Of a stretch of DNA of 64,000 nucleotides, positions 1 to 12,950 are shown piece by piece. The DNA comes from Crocodylus rhombifer. Taxonomy: Eukaryota > Chordata > Crocodylia > Crocodylidae. The position numbers and the translations under genes are program-made. The first letter of the stretch is position 1, and each line of letters starts with the position of its first letter. The notes beneath the pieces were generated by a model. The model worked only from the letters and a program-made list of their open reading frames with translations. It was not told the DNA's origin and did no database searches. The DNA lies in NCBI GenBank assembly GCA_038503035.1, contig JAVSML010024421.1, positions 124,001 through 188,000 of the forward strand, in the 5' to 3' direction.

Positions 1-46
1 CTTTACAGCCTCTTTTGGTTCAGGTTTATGAACTCAGGCTTACTAA

Positions 47-138
47 GAAGGGGCAATTTTGCCTGAAAGCTTGTCTAACCTTCACCTCATTATAAAGCTG
101 GTCCAATAAAAGATATTACCTCTCCTCACAAATCTCAG
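47..138 (+). mobile_element. Penelope-like element 3' tail fragment
   Basis: The fragment contains tgcctgaaagcttgtctaa and then ctggtccaataaaagatat, in the order seen in the tails of the 19.0-kb and 25.4-kb copies in this window. Only the tail remains, with no coding part. Confidence 0.5.
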
Positions 139-799
139 ACTCAGACAAACAGCTGTACAAAACTGAGTCTCACATAATATTCCTAAAAATGCTGGAGCTA
201 TTTTACCTGTTAGTCACAATAACTTTCTCTTAATTTGTGGTGGTCTCCGTTAACACTTATTTTGTGGGATAGTAGTATTGATTAGGCTAGAACAGGAGGA
301 AATGAGTTTTGAAGGCCTCTCCAGAAGTTTACTCTGGGACAACATGAAACTTCAGCATCTTACAGTAAGAGGCAGTTGTATTCTGATTCATACTTTTGTA
401 TTCTGGGAAGACAGAGCTTATTAGCTCCAATTTGTAGGACAGTTGGAACTAGAGGCAAACACAGAAGGCCCCTGCTGGGGAAAACTGAAACTATAAAGCC
501 AATCTCAAAAGAAAGAAAACATTGAAAGCCATCTTGTCATGTTAGTTAAACATAAAGACAAAACTCCAAAAAAGGTTCATTTTGAGCTTTGGCTCTGTGT
601 ATGTGTGTGTGAGTGTACATGTGCTTAGGTGCATGTGTTCACACAGGTACTGAAGTTAAAAATATTGTTCTGTGGGCATTGGTTGTTCACTGCATGTATA
701 ACTTGAAGGCACTTTTACATATGCTTGGGGTATGGGGGGATGCCACTCTAATTAAAGCACCACCAACTCTCCTGTATCAGCATCCCCATGCTTACAAAT
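139..799. other. No recognised feature
   Basis: Unique-looking AT-rich DNA with a short imperfect GT run at about 597-622. The ORF at 613-801 runs from this GT run into the CR1 end and is not a gene. Confidence 0.6.
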
Positions 800-1412
800 A
801 GTTTCATAGTTTCACATTTGGTAGGGTCAGAAGGGACCTGATTAGATCATCAAGTCTGACCCCCTGCTATGGCAGGAAAGATTACTGGGGTCAAACGACC
901 GCAGCAAGGTGTACATCTAGCTTCCTCTTAAAGACCCCCAGGGTAGGAGCCTGCACCACTTTGCTTGGAAGCTGGTTCCAGATCCTAGCCGCCCTGACCG
1001 TGAAGTAGCGCCTCCTGATATCTAACCTAAATCTACCCTCTGCCAGCTTGTGACCATTATTTCTAGTCACTCCTGGTAGTGCTCGGGGGAACAGGGACTC
1101 CCCCAGTGCCTGCTGATCCCCCCTGACTAGTTTGTAACAGGCCACTAGATCCCCCCTCAGCCTTCTCTTCTGGAGGTTGAACAGGTTCAGGTCTCTTAGC
1201 CTCTCCTTGTAGGGCCTGCCCTGCTGCCCCCTGATCATGAGAGTGGCCCTCCTCTGGACCCTCTCCATGTTGTCTACATCCCTCCTGAAGTGCAGGGCCC
1301 AGAACTGGATGCAGTACTCCAGCTGTGGCCTGACCAGTGCTGCATAGAGGGGGAGGATCACCTCCTTGGACTTGCTCGTGATGCATCTGTGGATGCATGA
1401 CAAGGTGTGGCT
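800..1412 (-). mobile_element. CR1 LINE, 5'-truncated 3' fragment
   Basis: The minus-strand frame 891-1442 encodes the C-terminal part of CR1 reverse transcriptase, including RSKEVILPLYAALVRPQLEY and FRLDIRRRYFTVRAARIWNQ. The 3' end at about 800 carries the direct octamer repeat (gaaactat read on the minus strand). Alignment with the 6.6-kb copy is lost at about 1410, so the last codons of the open frame belong to flanking DNA. The catalytic RT core is missing, so it cannot move by itself. Confidence 0.92.
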
Positions 1413-2385
1413 ACAACCTACCCCCCTGTAGCAAGGGTTCAATGAGCTTTAATTCAAGTGCCCCCACCACCATTTTTAAGGGAGGGGACACACACAAGAT
1501 GCAAGAGGCTGCTGGGGCATGGTAATTGCCTCACTCCAGCGGACTCTTTCAATCTATTTAATGGAATTCCAGTGCACTGGAGCAGCCTCTGCACTCATGT
1601 ATAGGTGCCCTGAATACCCAGCCTGTTTGCAGCCCTATCTCCTGTATGTTGTACAATAAGTTTTTCCTAGTAAATTCCCAAAAATATGGTACTGAGTGCT
1701 ACCTATATTGTTCTTCATTAGAAAATTCTATATACATAATAGCAATAGTTACACAGTCAAGTTTTCAGTTAGTTTTGGAAACTGCAGAAAAGGATGCATA
1801 GAGGGGCTTGCGTATTAATTATGACCTGACTCAGAAATGTCACAGTGGTCAGGTTTTGTGCATAGCAGGTTTGCATTCACTTGAGCTCTCAATTCTGAGT
1901 TGACATAGGCACACAGCATACAACATCATGAAGAGCTAGGTCCCATGCATGAAGCATCATTTTAAAAAACTGTTTCTCAGCTGAGAAATTTGCAACAACA
2001 ACAAAAACCCCAAAGCAATATGAGACCTAATTTTCCCCAGGAGCACCACCAACTTCAATGGATCTATTCTTGATGAATCCCAATATACTTTAGGAAAATC
2101 AAGCCCTTGGAATCTGAAAAACATCCCATAGCAGCTTATAGCCATTTTAAAGGCAGAACACTGAGCGTGTTACTAACTTACAGGTTTACTTGACAGTAAC
2201 TTCTAAAACTGCATTAGGCTTTTCAGACTTGAACCTGTTCCGATGCCTTTGAGGATGTCCCACTTACAGCAAGCATGTCTTTCAGAATATATCATATAAT
2301 ACAATCTCATATAATATATTTAATGTTTTCACTGTCATTTATGCAAAATAAAAAGGTTGAAGTGCCCCAGGAGATTGAAATGGCC
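1413..2385. other. No recognised feature
   Basis: AT-rich DNA. The 1450-1620 part has moderately higher GC and may be a decayed dispersed repeat, but I cannot assign it. Confidence 0.5.
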
Positions 2386-2877
2386 TTGTCATTGCAGTGT
2401 CTGAACATTGGCTTATCATTGTTGAGTTGTTTGTGATCACAAACTTGCTGACTTTTATTTATTATTTTAGGGGACAAAAAACCCCACTTAATAGGTCCTA
2501 AAAAGCATATAAAAAGAAATAGATGGGCTTTGCAGAGAAGTGCGATCAATGTAATAGGTCAGCTTTTCTAACTTCCCAGTGCTGATTTTTAAATAAAATG
2601 GAAAAACTGTTTCTATACAAAAGATTTAAACAATCTGGAAGTTAGTCATTGTAGTGGCTTCATGTTGGTTTATCATTATTGAGTTGCTCATAAGTATAAA
2701 CCTGTTGACATTTTATATATTCTTACAGGGGACAAAACCCAACATAATGTTTTAAGGAGCAGGTAGGGAGGGAAAAAAGAGATGGACTCTGTGGAGAACA
2801 TAATGAAGGTTACAGTTCAGCTTTTCTAACTTAAAAGTGTCCATTTTTAAATAAAATGGAAAGACTTGTTTCTATAA
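2386..2877. repeat. Diverged tandem duplication, unit about 255 bp
   Basis: Copy 1 (about 2386-2618) and copy 2 (about 2641-2877) share, in order, ttatcattrttgagttg, an aggggacaaaa block, agcttttctaactt and tttttaaataaaatggaaa, ending in ttctata. The spacing of about 255 bp is kept across all blocks, so this is a local duplication rather than two unrelated insertions. No coding content. Confidence 0.75.
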
Positions 2878-4682
2878 GTTTTTCTTCAGGAGTATCTCTC
2901 TACAAGGAAAAATGTCTTGTCCTACAATGCTTTGTTTTTTGTTCTGGTTCTATAGTTTAGGGTTAAAAAGAAATCACCCGGGCTTGGGAAAAATAGGAAA
3001 GGAAATTTTAAAACAATCTTGTTATGTTGAGTTGACACTTTTCTCCTAATAAACAGGTCAAATCAGCAGGTTCCCAATCTCAGAGAAAGCTGCTGTGATG
3101 GCTTATTTGTCTGTTCATACGCAGTATATTCATGTCATATATAGAAAAGTCAACTAAATGGGATAAAGGGGAAAAATTATTTATGCTCTCCCAAATGTGA
3201 AATGATACACATTATATCATAATATAAAAATCTACCAAAAAGATGTAAGTAGTTGTACTAGTAATGTTTATTCCTGGTGTACATTAATTAAATAGTAATT
3301 TTAGCCAACAGAATATATTGTTTTATATATTCCCTTTTATTTTATAAATATCTAATAATTTATGCTTTTAATAACTCTGTTTTCTGTGCTGAGAGTTCTA
3401 GGATAGGCATTCCATTCAATTTTTTATCTGTGTTCAAAAACCCTTGGCTGGTTTTTGACACAAGCTATGCTGCCAAACCACCTTAAATAGTTGTTCTTAT
3501 CAGAACTCAAAAGCTAAAAAAGTTAGCTTTACTTAGCACTAAGATGGGAGATTTCTAAAGAAGGCAAAGGTTGATGGCAGGAAGGCTGCATTGATAAGCC
3601 TGGTCTATACTTGGAAATTCCCCAAAATGTCAGAATAATTCTCTTTGTAGGCGATCTTTATTTGTAATAAGAGTGTTTTGTTTTGTTTAATCTTAAATTT
3701 AATCTTAAAATTAATCTACTTCCAAAGTAGTGAATTACTCCAAAATAGCTATTTTGAAAAATATACAAGTATGGACAAGCTCTAGTGAATCAGTGTCTCA
3801 GCATGGTGCCCCAAGGTACATTTTATCTGGAGATGACACTAATGTGACCCATTGATATGTGCATGGAGTATATCCTTTTAGATCTTTATGATAAAACATG
3901 CTAGACAATGTAAATTGCATTACCATTTTACCAACTAAAACTGACTGAATTATTCATGGCAACTGAATTCCATTGCAAATTTATCCTTTATCCAGTTCAT
4001 GAATCCTTCTTGAACTGACAGACTTTTAAAAACCTATTTTTTTGTTTTTAATTATCAGTAGTTTATAGAAAACAAAATTAAACCTGTTCATTCATCAGCT
4101 ATTCACTTTGACTATATGTTCTTTGTGTTATGGGATTGTCATCTGACAATGGTATTGCTTTGACACTGTAACTGGAGGAAAAGAACAAATAAGGAATAAA
4201 TGCATGCTTTTATCTATGTACTGCAAGCAAGGGTTAGCATGCAGGCACAGGTATTGGTATGAAGAACAGCTATTCCCTAAACACTAATGCAAACAAAGAT
4301 CCAGGTCATACACACGTTTGCAAATAGCAAATGAAAAGGGTATAAGCAAAGTTAAATAAAACTCCTGCTTAAAATCAGAGTGAATGTTCCTTACTAATGT
4401 TTGTCAGTATTCTACCACCTTTGTCAATATTCTGCCAATAATTTCTGTTTCTGTAGGGACTTTTTAAAAAAATGTTAAATTGTTATTAATTGTGGTTAAC
4501 TGGTTTGGACAACTGATCCAGACATGAAGGTAGAGAGATTGTTGCTGTAATCCTGTGTACTCTGGGACTTCATCCATCAGAGATATACCTTGTCTTCTGG
4601 AGCACCGCTGAACAGTGAAGTCAAACTACCTGAAATTTTTATTCCAAAAGAAAACCCAGAGCCAGACAGAACAGGTAGGGAT
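2878..4682. other. No recognised feature
   Basis: Strongly AT-rich unique-looking sequence without supported ORFs or identified repeats. Confidence 0.6.
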
Positions 4683-5150
4683 CAGTGGTTCTCAGCTTTT
4701 TTAGAGCTGAGACACCACTCATTAGCGTCAACGCACCCCTTGTTAGAGCTGAGGCACCCCTCAGAAAATGCCCTTTGACTACCAAAAAATAATAGAGCAT
4801 GGAAACTGTTAAGCCACTGGGTTTTGTCACTGGAATGATGAGAGGGGGCAGCATGCTCATCATCTTGGCAAGAGTTAAAATTATTTTGCTGTGAAATTAA
4901 CAAGGCTTTTAAAAATGTATCAGAATAACAGAATAAACAAAATAGATTAAAGTAGCTAGCATCCTGTCATCAATATGCAGCTGAAACTGAACAAGTAGCC
5001 TGCATTAAAGTTTTTTGGGCTTGTGCCTGGCATCTCTTACATTCAGTGGCTTGGACTTTTTTCAGGGATCATAGCCCCCCCATTACGTGACCCATTTTTA
5101 CCTACATTTCTACATTATGTCTAGGAATAGGTGGGGTTAGGAAAATTGAG
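4683..5150. mobile_element. Probable decayed hAT-type element
   Basis: It starts cagtggttctcagcttttt, the classic hAT MITE end, followed by two copies of an 'agagctgaggcaccac/ccc' motif. Toward the other end, ccccccattacgtgaccca and aaattgagaatctct resemble the opposite arm, but a clean terminal repeat is not visible. The right boundary is therefore a guess. Confidence 0.45.
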
Positions 5151-6616
5151 AATCTCTCTTACTCAATACCTATTTGTATTAAACAAAAGATTCAGTTACT
5201 CTTTTGCTTTTTGCCAGGGCTTCCTTGTCTAAATCCTTTAGGTTTTGAAACAATATGGAATGGTTACTGTCCTGGTGGTAGCCTAGGACTTTGAACAATA
5301 GGTGATTTCTGAGCTCTCAGTTATTGAAATTGTCTTATCTGTGTCCTGGAATGATTGTAAATGAGATGTCAATAGAACCTCTTTGGTGCTGAAGACTAGG
5401 AATTTTTCATGCTGGGCTAGTATTTGCAACTGATTTGTTGCCATGTTAACTAGAAGTCTTGTCAAATTTGTTGCATGCATTAAAGAATAGTAAGGTTACT
5501 CATAGTGAATTAACTATCTCACACAACAAGGTGACAATTAATTAATTTGCTTTGGGAATATAAAGTTCATAAACAGTGTAAGGGTTTTTTTGGAGTTGTT
5601 TTTTTCTTGCATATTCATAGTTACAAGTTTTTGGTGGCAGATTCCATCTTTAGAGAATACATGTGATTTACTACATGAATTCAGACTTGTCAGCAAAACA
5701 ATACTATCCTCCTAGTTTTTCACAAAGCTAGTTTTCTAAGTCTTGATACCATCTTACAGTTTGTCTTGAAATCAGTCTAATTTAGATGGATACAGCTGCT
5801 TGCCTTGCACCTACTGTTTATTTTTCCTTTCTTTAAATGACAACTTTTACTTGAAATTTGACATATTTACTCTTCTCAGCTGACATTGTTGGTTAGCTGA
5901 GGATGGTGAACTCTGTTGTTTTTACTGTCTGATAATGTTATCAGTAACTGTAAATGACTGAACCTATGAACTATCAGAATTCTCTCTCTCAGGTGACAGT
6001 TTACTGTTCTGCCCAAAGCCTAGCTTGCTTCTAATTTGCCTTTCTTTCCTTTTCTTCTAATGTCAGTTGTTTTACACTCCACATGTGGATGGTAAATATG
6101 AAACCATGAAATGCTGGGAAGGTTCCCAAGCAATATGTGGAACACCCAAAAACGATAGAAGTGCTAAGCAACCTTAGATAAATGAGTACTGCTCCAATTC
6201 AATGAGCATCAGTAATCCCTCAGTTCAAGGATGATTTCTTATATGGCTCATTGATGGGTCTGGAGATGACTTATAAATACAAACCTTGAGCCACAGATCC
6301 ATTTGCAGAAGTTGCAGGTCTTTCTGCAGGAGAGGGTAGGGCATAAACCTAGATTTCTTTTTCCTTCCTCCACTCTGCTTCAAAAAGAAGACACTTTACT
6401 TCGAAGCAGGCTGCCACTGGTTGAGGTTGTAGCACTGTTGGTTAGCAGCCAGCTCCTCCCAGCTCTTGATGGTGGCATCCATTTTTGGAGGTATGCAGAC
6501 TGCCATGAGATCTCAGGCCACAACTAAGCTGGAAGTAGAGCACTTGAATTGGGAGTCAAGAGTCAGGCATCCATACACAGCCTCTGGTTCAAAAATCTTG
6601 GTGGTTGAGGATTATT
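5151..6616. other. No recognised feature
   Basis: AT-rich DNA with no supported gene. Its right border is the 3' end of the 6.6-kb CR1. Confidence 0.55.
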
Positions 6617-9255
6617 TATAGTTTCATAGTTTCTAGGGTAGGAAGGGACCTGAGCAGATCATCTAGTCCAACCCCCTGCCATGACAGGAAAGAGTACTGG
6701 GGTCAAAGGACCCCAGCAAGATGTTCATCTAACCTCCTCTTAAAAACCCCCAGGGTAGGAGCCTGCACCACTTCTCTTGGAAGTTGGTTCCAGACCCTAG
6801 CCGCCCTGACCGTGAAGTAGCGCCTCCTGATATCTAACCTAAACCTACCCTCTGCCAGCTTGTGACCGTTATTCCTGGTCACTCCTGGCGGTGCTCGGGG
6901 GAACAGGGACTCCCCCAGTGCCTGCTGATCTCCCCTGACTAGTTTGTAACAGGCCACAAGATTCGCCCCTCAGCCTTCTCTTTTGGAGGATGAACAGGTT
7001 CAGGTCCCGCAGCCTCTCCTCATAGGGCCTGCCCTGCTGTCCCCTGATCATGCGAGTGGCCCTCTTCTGGACCCTCTCCATGCTGTCCACATCCCTCTTG
7101 AAGTGTGGCGCCCAGAACTGGATGCGGTACTCCAGCTGCAGCCTGACCAGTGCCGCATAGAGGGGGAGGATCACCTCTTTGGACCTGCTCGAGATGCATC
7201 TGTGGATGCATGACAAGGTACGGTTGGCCTTCCTGACTGCATCCCCACACTGCCGGCCCATGTTCATCTTGGAGTCAGTGATGACCCCAAGATCCTTTTC
7301 CGCCTCCGTGCTGACAAGAGGGGAGTTCCCTAACCTGTAGGTATGGTGCCGGTTGTTCCTCCCCAGGTGCATCACCTTGCACTTGTCTGTGTTGCAACCC
7401 ATCCTATTCTCGTCCGCCCACCCTTGTAACCTGTCGAGGTCTGATTGTAGCCTGTTGCATCCTTCCAATGTACCCACGTCCCCCCACATCTTAGTGTCAT
7501 CAGCAAATTTGAACAGGGTGCTTTTTACCCCCTCGTCCAAATCACTGGTGAAGATGTTGAACAGCGCGGGCCGGAGGACCGAGCCCTGCGGAACCCCACT
7601 GCCCACGTCCTTCCAGGTTGAGAAGGACCCATCCACTACCACCCTCTGGGTGCAGCCCACCAGCCAGTTGGCGACCCATTTGACTGTGTGGGTGTCTATA
7701 CCACAGCCCGCCAGTTTCTTAATGAGAATGGGGTAAGAGACAGTGTCAAAAGCCTTCCGGAAGTCCAGGAAGACTATGTCCACTGCTACCCCTGCGTCTA
7801 ACGATCTGGTGATCTGATCGTAAAAGGCCACCAGGTTGGTCTGACAGGACGTGCCACTGATGAACCCATGTTGGTTGCCCCTAAGCATGCAGTCCTCTGC
7901 TGGCCCCTCCTCGATGTGTGCCAGCATAATTTTCTCAAACAGCTTGCCTAGGATCGAGGTAAGACTAACCGGCCTATAGTTTCCCGGGTCCTCCTTCCTG
8001 CCTTTTTTGAAGATGGGAACCACGTTGGCCCTCTTTCAGTCCTCCTGTATTTCACCAAGAGCACCACGAGCCATGGAGGCTTGTGTGCTCTCCTGCTCCC
8101 TTTGATCCTCTTTGGGATTACCTTTCTTTGGGCTTGGAGGATCGTCTCCTTAAGGAGCAACCACTCTCCTTGGACACCTGGCTCCCCTCCCCTCCGGGAC
8201 CTCAACACTTCTCCAGCTATCCTCCTTAGCTCATTGAAGTTTGCCCTCCTAAAATCTAGGGCCGCTGCCTTACTGCATGCCTTTGCCACCTTGCACTGGA
8301 TGGTAAATTCCAGCAGGCGATGATCGCTGTCACCCAGGTGGTCAAGCACCCGCAGCCCCCTCACCAGGTCATCACCCGTGGCCAGCACTAGGTCCAACAA
8401 GGCGTCTCCCCTGGTGGGGCTGTGCACCTCCTGGGTTAGATGGAGGTCCTGCACTCTGGCCAAGAACCTACATAAGCGTTCAGACCTGGCTGACTGCTCT
8501 TCCCAGCAGATGTCTGGGAAGTTCAGGTCCCCCATGACTACCACATCCTTAGCCTTCACTACCTCTGTGAGCTGACCCAAGAATTCCTGGTCAAGCTCTT
8601 CTCCCTGGTTGGGAGGTCTGTAGTAGACTCCCACCATTAAGTCTCTTTCCCCTCGACTGCCTTGTACTCTAACCCAAAGCTCTTCAGAGTGCCCCTCTCC
8701 TGACTCCTTGCTAATTGACGAGGATGTATATTCCTCCTTAATATAGAGTGCCACAGCCTCACCTCTCTTTCCTATCCTGTCCCTCCTGTACAGCCTATAG
8801 CCCTTGACATTCGCCACCCAATCATGCGTTGAGTCCCACCATGTTTCTGTAATCCTCACTATGTCCAGGCTGGTGTCAGCCAGCAGGAGGGTGAGTTCCT
8901 CCTGCTTGTTACCCATACTACGAGCGTTTGTGTAGGGGCATTTGAGGCCTCCTGTGGATGTGTGTATTGACCCCCTAGTCCCAGCATTACTCTGGCCCCT
9001 ATCTCTTACCTGTTTATTCACTTCGCTCATTGGGCTGGGCTGGGCTGTAGTTGTGGGTGCTGTTTGGTCTGGCAGTCTGATATTTCCTCTGCCCTCATCT
9101 TCCCCTTCCCCCGACGAGCCTAGTTTAAAGCCTGCCGGAGGAGGTCCGCCAACCTAGAAGAGAACACACACTTACCTTTAGGGGAAAGGTGGAGCCCATC
9201 TCCTCCCAGCATGTCTCTTGTCGTGATGTGCTGGTCGTGGTTGAGGAAGCCAAAG
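6617..9255 (-). mobile_element. CR1 LINE, long but 5'-truncated and internally deleted
   Basis: On the minus strand the order is: end of ORF1 (DGLHLSPKGK, about 9190-9160), an endonuclease region (frame 9030-7948), reverse transcriptase (frame 8023-6869) and the RT C-terminus (6957-6703), then the 3' UTR with the octamer repeat. Endonuclease motifs GDLNFPDICW and LGDSDHRLLEF and the RT motif FKFADDTKMWG are visible. Against the 40-kb copy about 525 bp are missing at about 8068, where APPWL-type sequence jumps straight to PEDWKRANVVPIFKK-type sequence. A further frameshift sits near 6960. The element is dead but the best preserved one here. Confidence 0.93.
9140..9255 (-). pseudogene. CR1 ORF1 C-terminal (SGNH esterase-like) remnant
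   Basis: Read on the minus strand this gives GFLNHDQHITTRDMLGGDGL followed by HLSPKGK. The D-G-L-H arrangement matches the Asp-x-x-His end of SGNH hydrolases, and CR1 ORF1 proteins are known to carry such an esterase domain. The rest of ORF1 is lost to 5' truncation. Confidence 0.6.
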
Positions 9256-9261
9256 CCTCAG

Positions 9262-11080
9262 TACTGACTCAGTATTGATTCAGTACTGGTAACATGAGTT
9301 GAGGATGTGGAGAATTTTCCAGTGGTGGTGATCTTCATTGGTGATACCTCTCTAGGCTCTTGAGATGACAAAGGTAGGTCACCCCCATTTCACATCTGTG
9401 GAGGAGAGGGGGGATGACAACTGCATTGTAGACCTAGATCTTTGTATCTTTCCAGAGATTGCAATCAATAAAAGCACTCCCAAGCAGTTTCCCAAAGGAG
9501 GCAGTTGTGCACCAAATCCTGTGCTGGATCTTCTCATCAGCGTTCACTCTCTGAAACAGGTGGCTACTGAGGTAAGGGAAGTGCTCAACTACCTTTAGAG
9601 TCTTTCCTTTGATGGTAATTTGAGGAGGTAGATTTTTACATTCTTGTCTTGAAGGTCAAGTATGGTTGTTTTGAATACTTTGGCCTTCAATTGAAAAAGT
9701 CCTCCATCATTTCAGTACTCACAGTTTTAATTCTGGAAAGAAGGCAGTCCTTGAACAAGAACCAGGATAACAGTCAAAAATGGAGAACAGAATTGGGACA
9801 GATACTTGCTTGACCCTAGTTCAGATAACAAATGGATCTATCTCTGACCTGCTACAAAGAATGGTCATAGTAATCTGGTTGTAAAGAAGCTTCAAGACCT
9901 TGATGTATTTTTCAGGACATCCAAATCTGGTCAGTATTTTCCACAAGGCTTCACAACCAGTGGAGTCAAAGACAGCCACATACAGGTCCTGATGTTGTTC
10001 ATGACACTTTTCTTGGACTTGGTGGGCAACAAAGATCATGTCAGCTGCCTTGTGGGATGGTGTCAAACCACAATGAGATTCTGGCAGGACTTTCTCAGCA
10101 AGAGATAAAAGACAGTTCAGAAGGATACGAGCAAAATTTTCCATGCTGTGGAAAGGAAGGCGATACCTCAGTAGTTCCCACACACAGACTTGTCTCCTTT
10201 CTTGAAAATGATTACAGTGCTGGTGTTCCTTAGGTCCCCAGGGATCTTCTTGTTGTTCCAGATTTGAAAAATAAATTTATGGAGTCTCAGTATCAGTTCC
10301 TTGCCACCAGCCTTAAAGATTGTAGCTGTCCTGTCTTGCAGTTCTTGGTTTCCTTGATGGGATGCCAGACATCTTCTAGGATGGGATAATTGGTGAGAGA
10401 TCCCCTTTTGGGGTGTTGAGGAACTGACTATATAGTAGCAAAGTTGACCCATGGTTCAGCAGCACCTCAAAGTGTTCTTTCCATCTAGCTTGGATAGACT
10501 TATTGTTTTTGAGAAGCATCAAACCATCCTGCAGTCAAAGGAGAGTAGGATTATGGGAGGTTGGAACACAGATGGCTTTAATTTCCTGGAAGAAAATGTG
10601 AATGTCATGTTTGTCAGTATAGAGCTGAATCTCCTTGGCTTTATCTTTGGGATTTATCTCCTTTTATGGCCTCCCCTGGTTTTTGATTTCCTGGACACTC
10701 CTTTGAGCTTCAGCTTTGAGGAGCTGACATGTCTCCTTCTTCTGCTTAGATGAGGTGTCATCTTGCCTGACAGAATGAGCCCCTCTCTTCTGGTCAAGGA
10801 GAGCTTGAATCTCAACTTTGTTCTCATCAAACCAACCTTGGTGTCAACAGGTGGTATAGAATAGACAATAGATTCAAGACCATGCTCTGTTCATTTGTAC
10901 AGGAAAAGGATGCCTTTGGAGTTGGCTTCCCCTACTCCTTGCTTCCCGGAGTTCCAGGTCACACCCAACTCTGGCACTAAAGTCACCAAGGAGAATGATC
11001 TTGTTCTTGGGAGTATTAGTAAGAACATGGTCAAGGGTGGAGTAGAATTTTTTCTTTGCTATCACTATCATATAGTGTTA
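9262..11080 (-). mobile_element. Ancient non-CR1 LINE remnant (EN-RT)
   Basis: Three decayed minus-strand parts are in collinear order. 11071-10874 has an endonuclease block (KIILLGDFSARVGCD). 10452-9821 has RT parts (IIFKKGDKSVCGNY; FARILLNCLLSLAEKVLPES; DMIFVAHQVQEKCHEQHQDL; ALWKILTRFGCPEKYIKVL). About 9600-9365 has a C-terminal block resembling the common 'RIWC..ASFGKL...VYNAVVIPPLL' region. The normal catalytic aspartate context after LYVAVFD is altered (STGCEALW instead of TKAFDxVxREALW). Stops and frameshifts are numerous. The RT clearly differs from CR1; I leave the clade open (RTE-like or a related group). It abuts the CR1 at 9255. Confidence 0.75.
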
Positions 11081-12494
11081 TGCTATAAAGCATAATGAGC
11101 TTTATTATACTATACACACCTGACACTTGCTTTCTAACATATTTATTGCTATATTTTCAAATTATTGGCCCCATAAAAAATAAGCAGGTCATATTTATTT
11201 GGTTCTATCCTATTATGGTAAAAGAGAGACAGATCCTTAAATGGTATACATCATTTTCTTTTCTAACAGTTGAGGATCAATTATCATTTTCTTCATTTTC
11301 ATTGGCTTTATTATCTTGCCTTTTACATTTGGACAGTTTCCTTCTGCAATGCCTCAAAGAAAAAATGCTAGTCCTTAATTTATTTTATATTACTTCAAAT
11401 GGAAAAATATAATTTGCAAATCAAACAGATTCAATATTTTATAGTTTTCAGTTTACTAAAGGTTCAATTTCCCAAGCTGCTGAGCACTGTAGCCTGGTCC
11501 AGAAATGTGTACCTTCAAATATGTAAGGAGTCCCATTGACATACAGAGGATTACTCAGATTCTTAAGTCTTTTGCTGAATTAGGGAACAAAGTACTCAGC
11601 ACTGTGAAGGTCCGAACCCTAGGGAAACTTACTTTTAACATAAGTAGTTTTTAAGAATATTGAGGCAACTGTTGAAAATATTAAGCTGCTGCTTTCATAT
11701 TTTGTACTAAATAACTTTTTAATAAGTTTATTTCAAATCTATTATTCTCTTTGTCATTAAAACCATTAGAACAGCCTCAGTACTGACTAACATGCAACGG
11801 TTATGGATAACATTTAGCATAGCATTTCTAAATAGATTCAGTATAAATCTATCTATCTCTTATAGGAAAGCTTTCTTAAGGTTCTTCTCTGAAAGCAAAC
11901 TTGTGGAAGTGACAGCTCTGGAGTCCATGTTTATTATGGCTCAAAGATGTTTTGATCAAATGTTAAAATATGCCAGCTTTGCAAACTCAAGCTGGCCCCT
12001 AGGAAATTAACTGGGTTGTCCATCATCAATAATAAAGGTTCCTTGATCCCTGTATAGCCTTCAGTAACGTTACACAGTTACAATTTATTGGTATTTAGGA
12101 CTTGCCTATTCATATGACTTATACAAGTAGAAATAAGTCTATTTAGAAAACACTAGACTGGTGCAAGAGTATAGATGTGTTCAATGTGCCATGGAGTTAA
12201 AGGGGACATGGGCCTTACTGTGTACCATCGGCTTTGAGGTAACTATGTAAGTGCATGCTCTCAACAGAAATGAAGGTACCCATATTAGCCTTCAGTGAGA
12301 GAGGGATAAATTGGCTTGTTTTCAGTTCCTCAGTTAGTATGTCCAAACTTGGGCTAAATTGGGGTGAACCTTTTGGTAGACACACTTTTTTTAGCCCTAT
12401 TTTCATTTACCTTACTTTTAGCACTTAATCCTAATCAGTCTAGCGCACTCTTAATCCAAAATAAATTTAAACTAACCAAGGGGTTATCAATATG
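11081..12494. other. No recognised feature
   Basis: AT-rich DNA; the small ORFs here have no domain or homologue I recognise. Confidence 0.55.
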
Positions 12495-12560
12495 TCTTGA
12501 ACGCTCATCTAACATTGTGCCAACTACATCATTGGTCCAATTAAAGATATTGCCCTAAAA
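12495..12560 (+). mobile_element. Possible Penelope-like tail fragment
   Basis: cttgaacgctcatctaac is followed by attggtccaattaaagatat, the same two-block order as in other Penelope tails of the window, but more diverged. Confidence 0.4.
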
Positions 12561-12950
12561 AATCCTTCACAATCATTTTTTAACTCATTTAGTTAAAAGA
12601 GCATACCAAAGTGTGTGTAGATCAGCTCTGTGAAAACAGGTCTGTTGATGACACATGCAGTAAAGTAAAATCTCGCCTATTGTAGTTTCCATGTATGTAG
12701 TTTACACACTAATAAAAATAGAAAATTAAAAAAGCATAATGTTATATTTTGCTGCTGATATCAGTAGCAGTCTCTCCAAATTCATGACAGGATCATAGGT
12801 ACAATTTTCACAGGTTTTTTTAGAGAAGAACTGTACTTTAGTAGGTCAATAGTCAATATCTGAACATTGCTTCTTAAAGGTTAGTCACAGTGCTATAGCA
12901 AAAGCAGCAAAAGCTTGAAGGGATTCAAATGAAGTTGGTCAGAGATGTTA

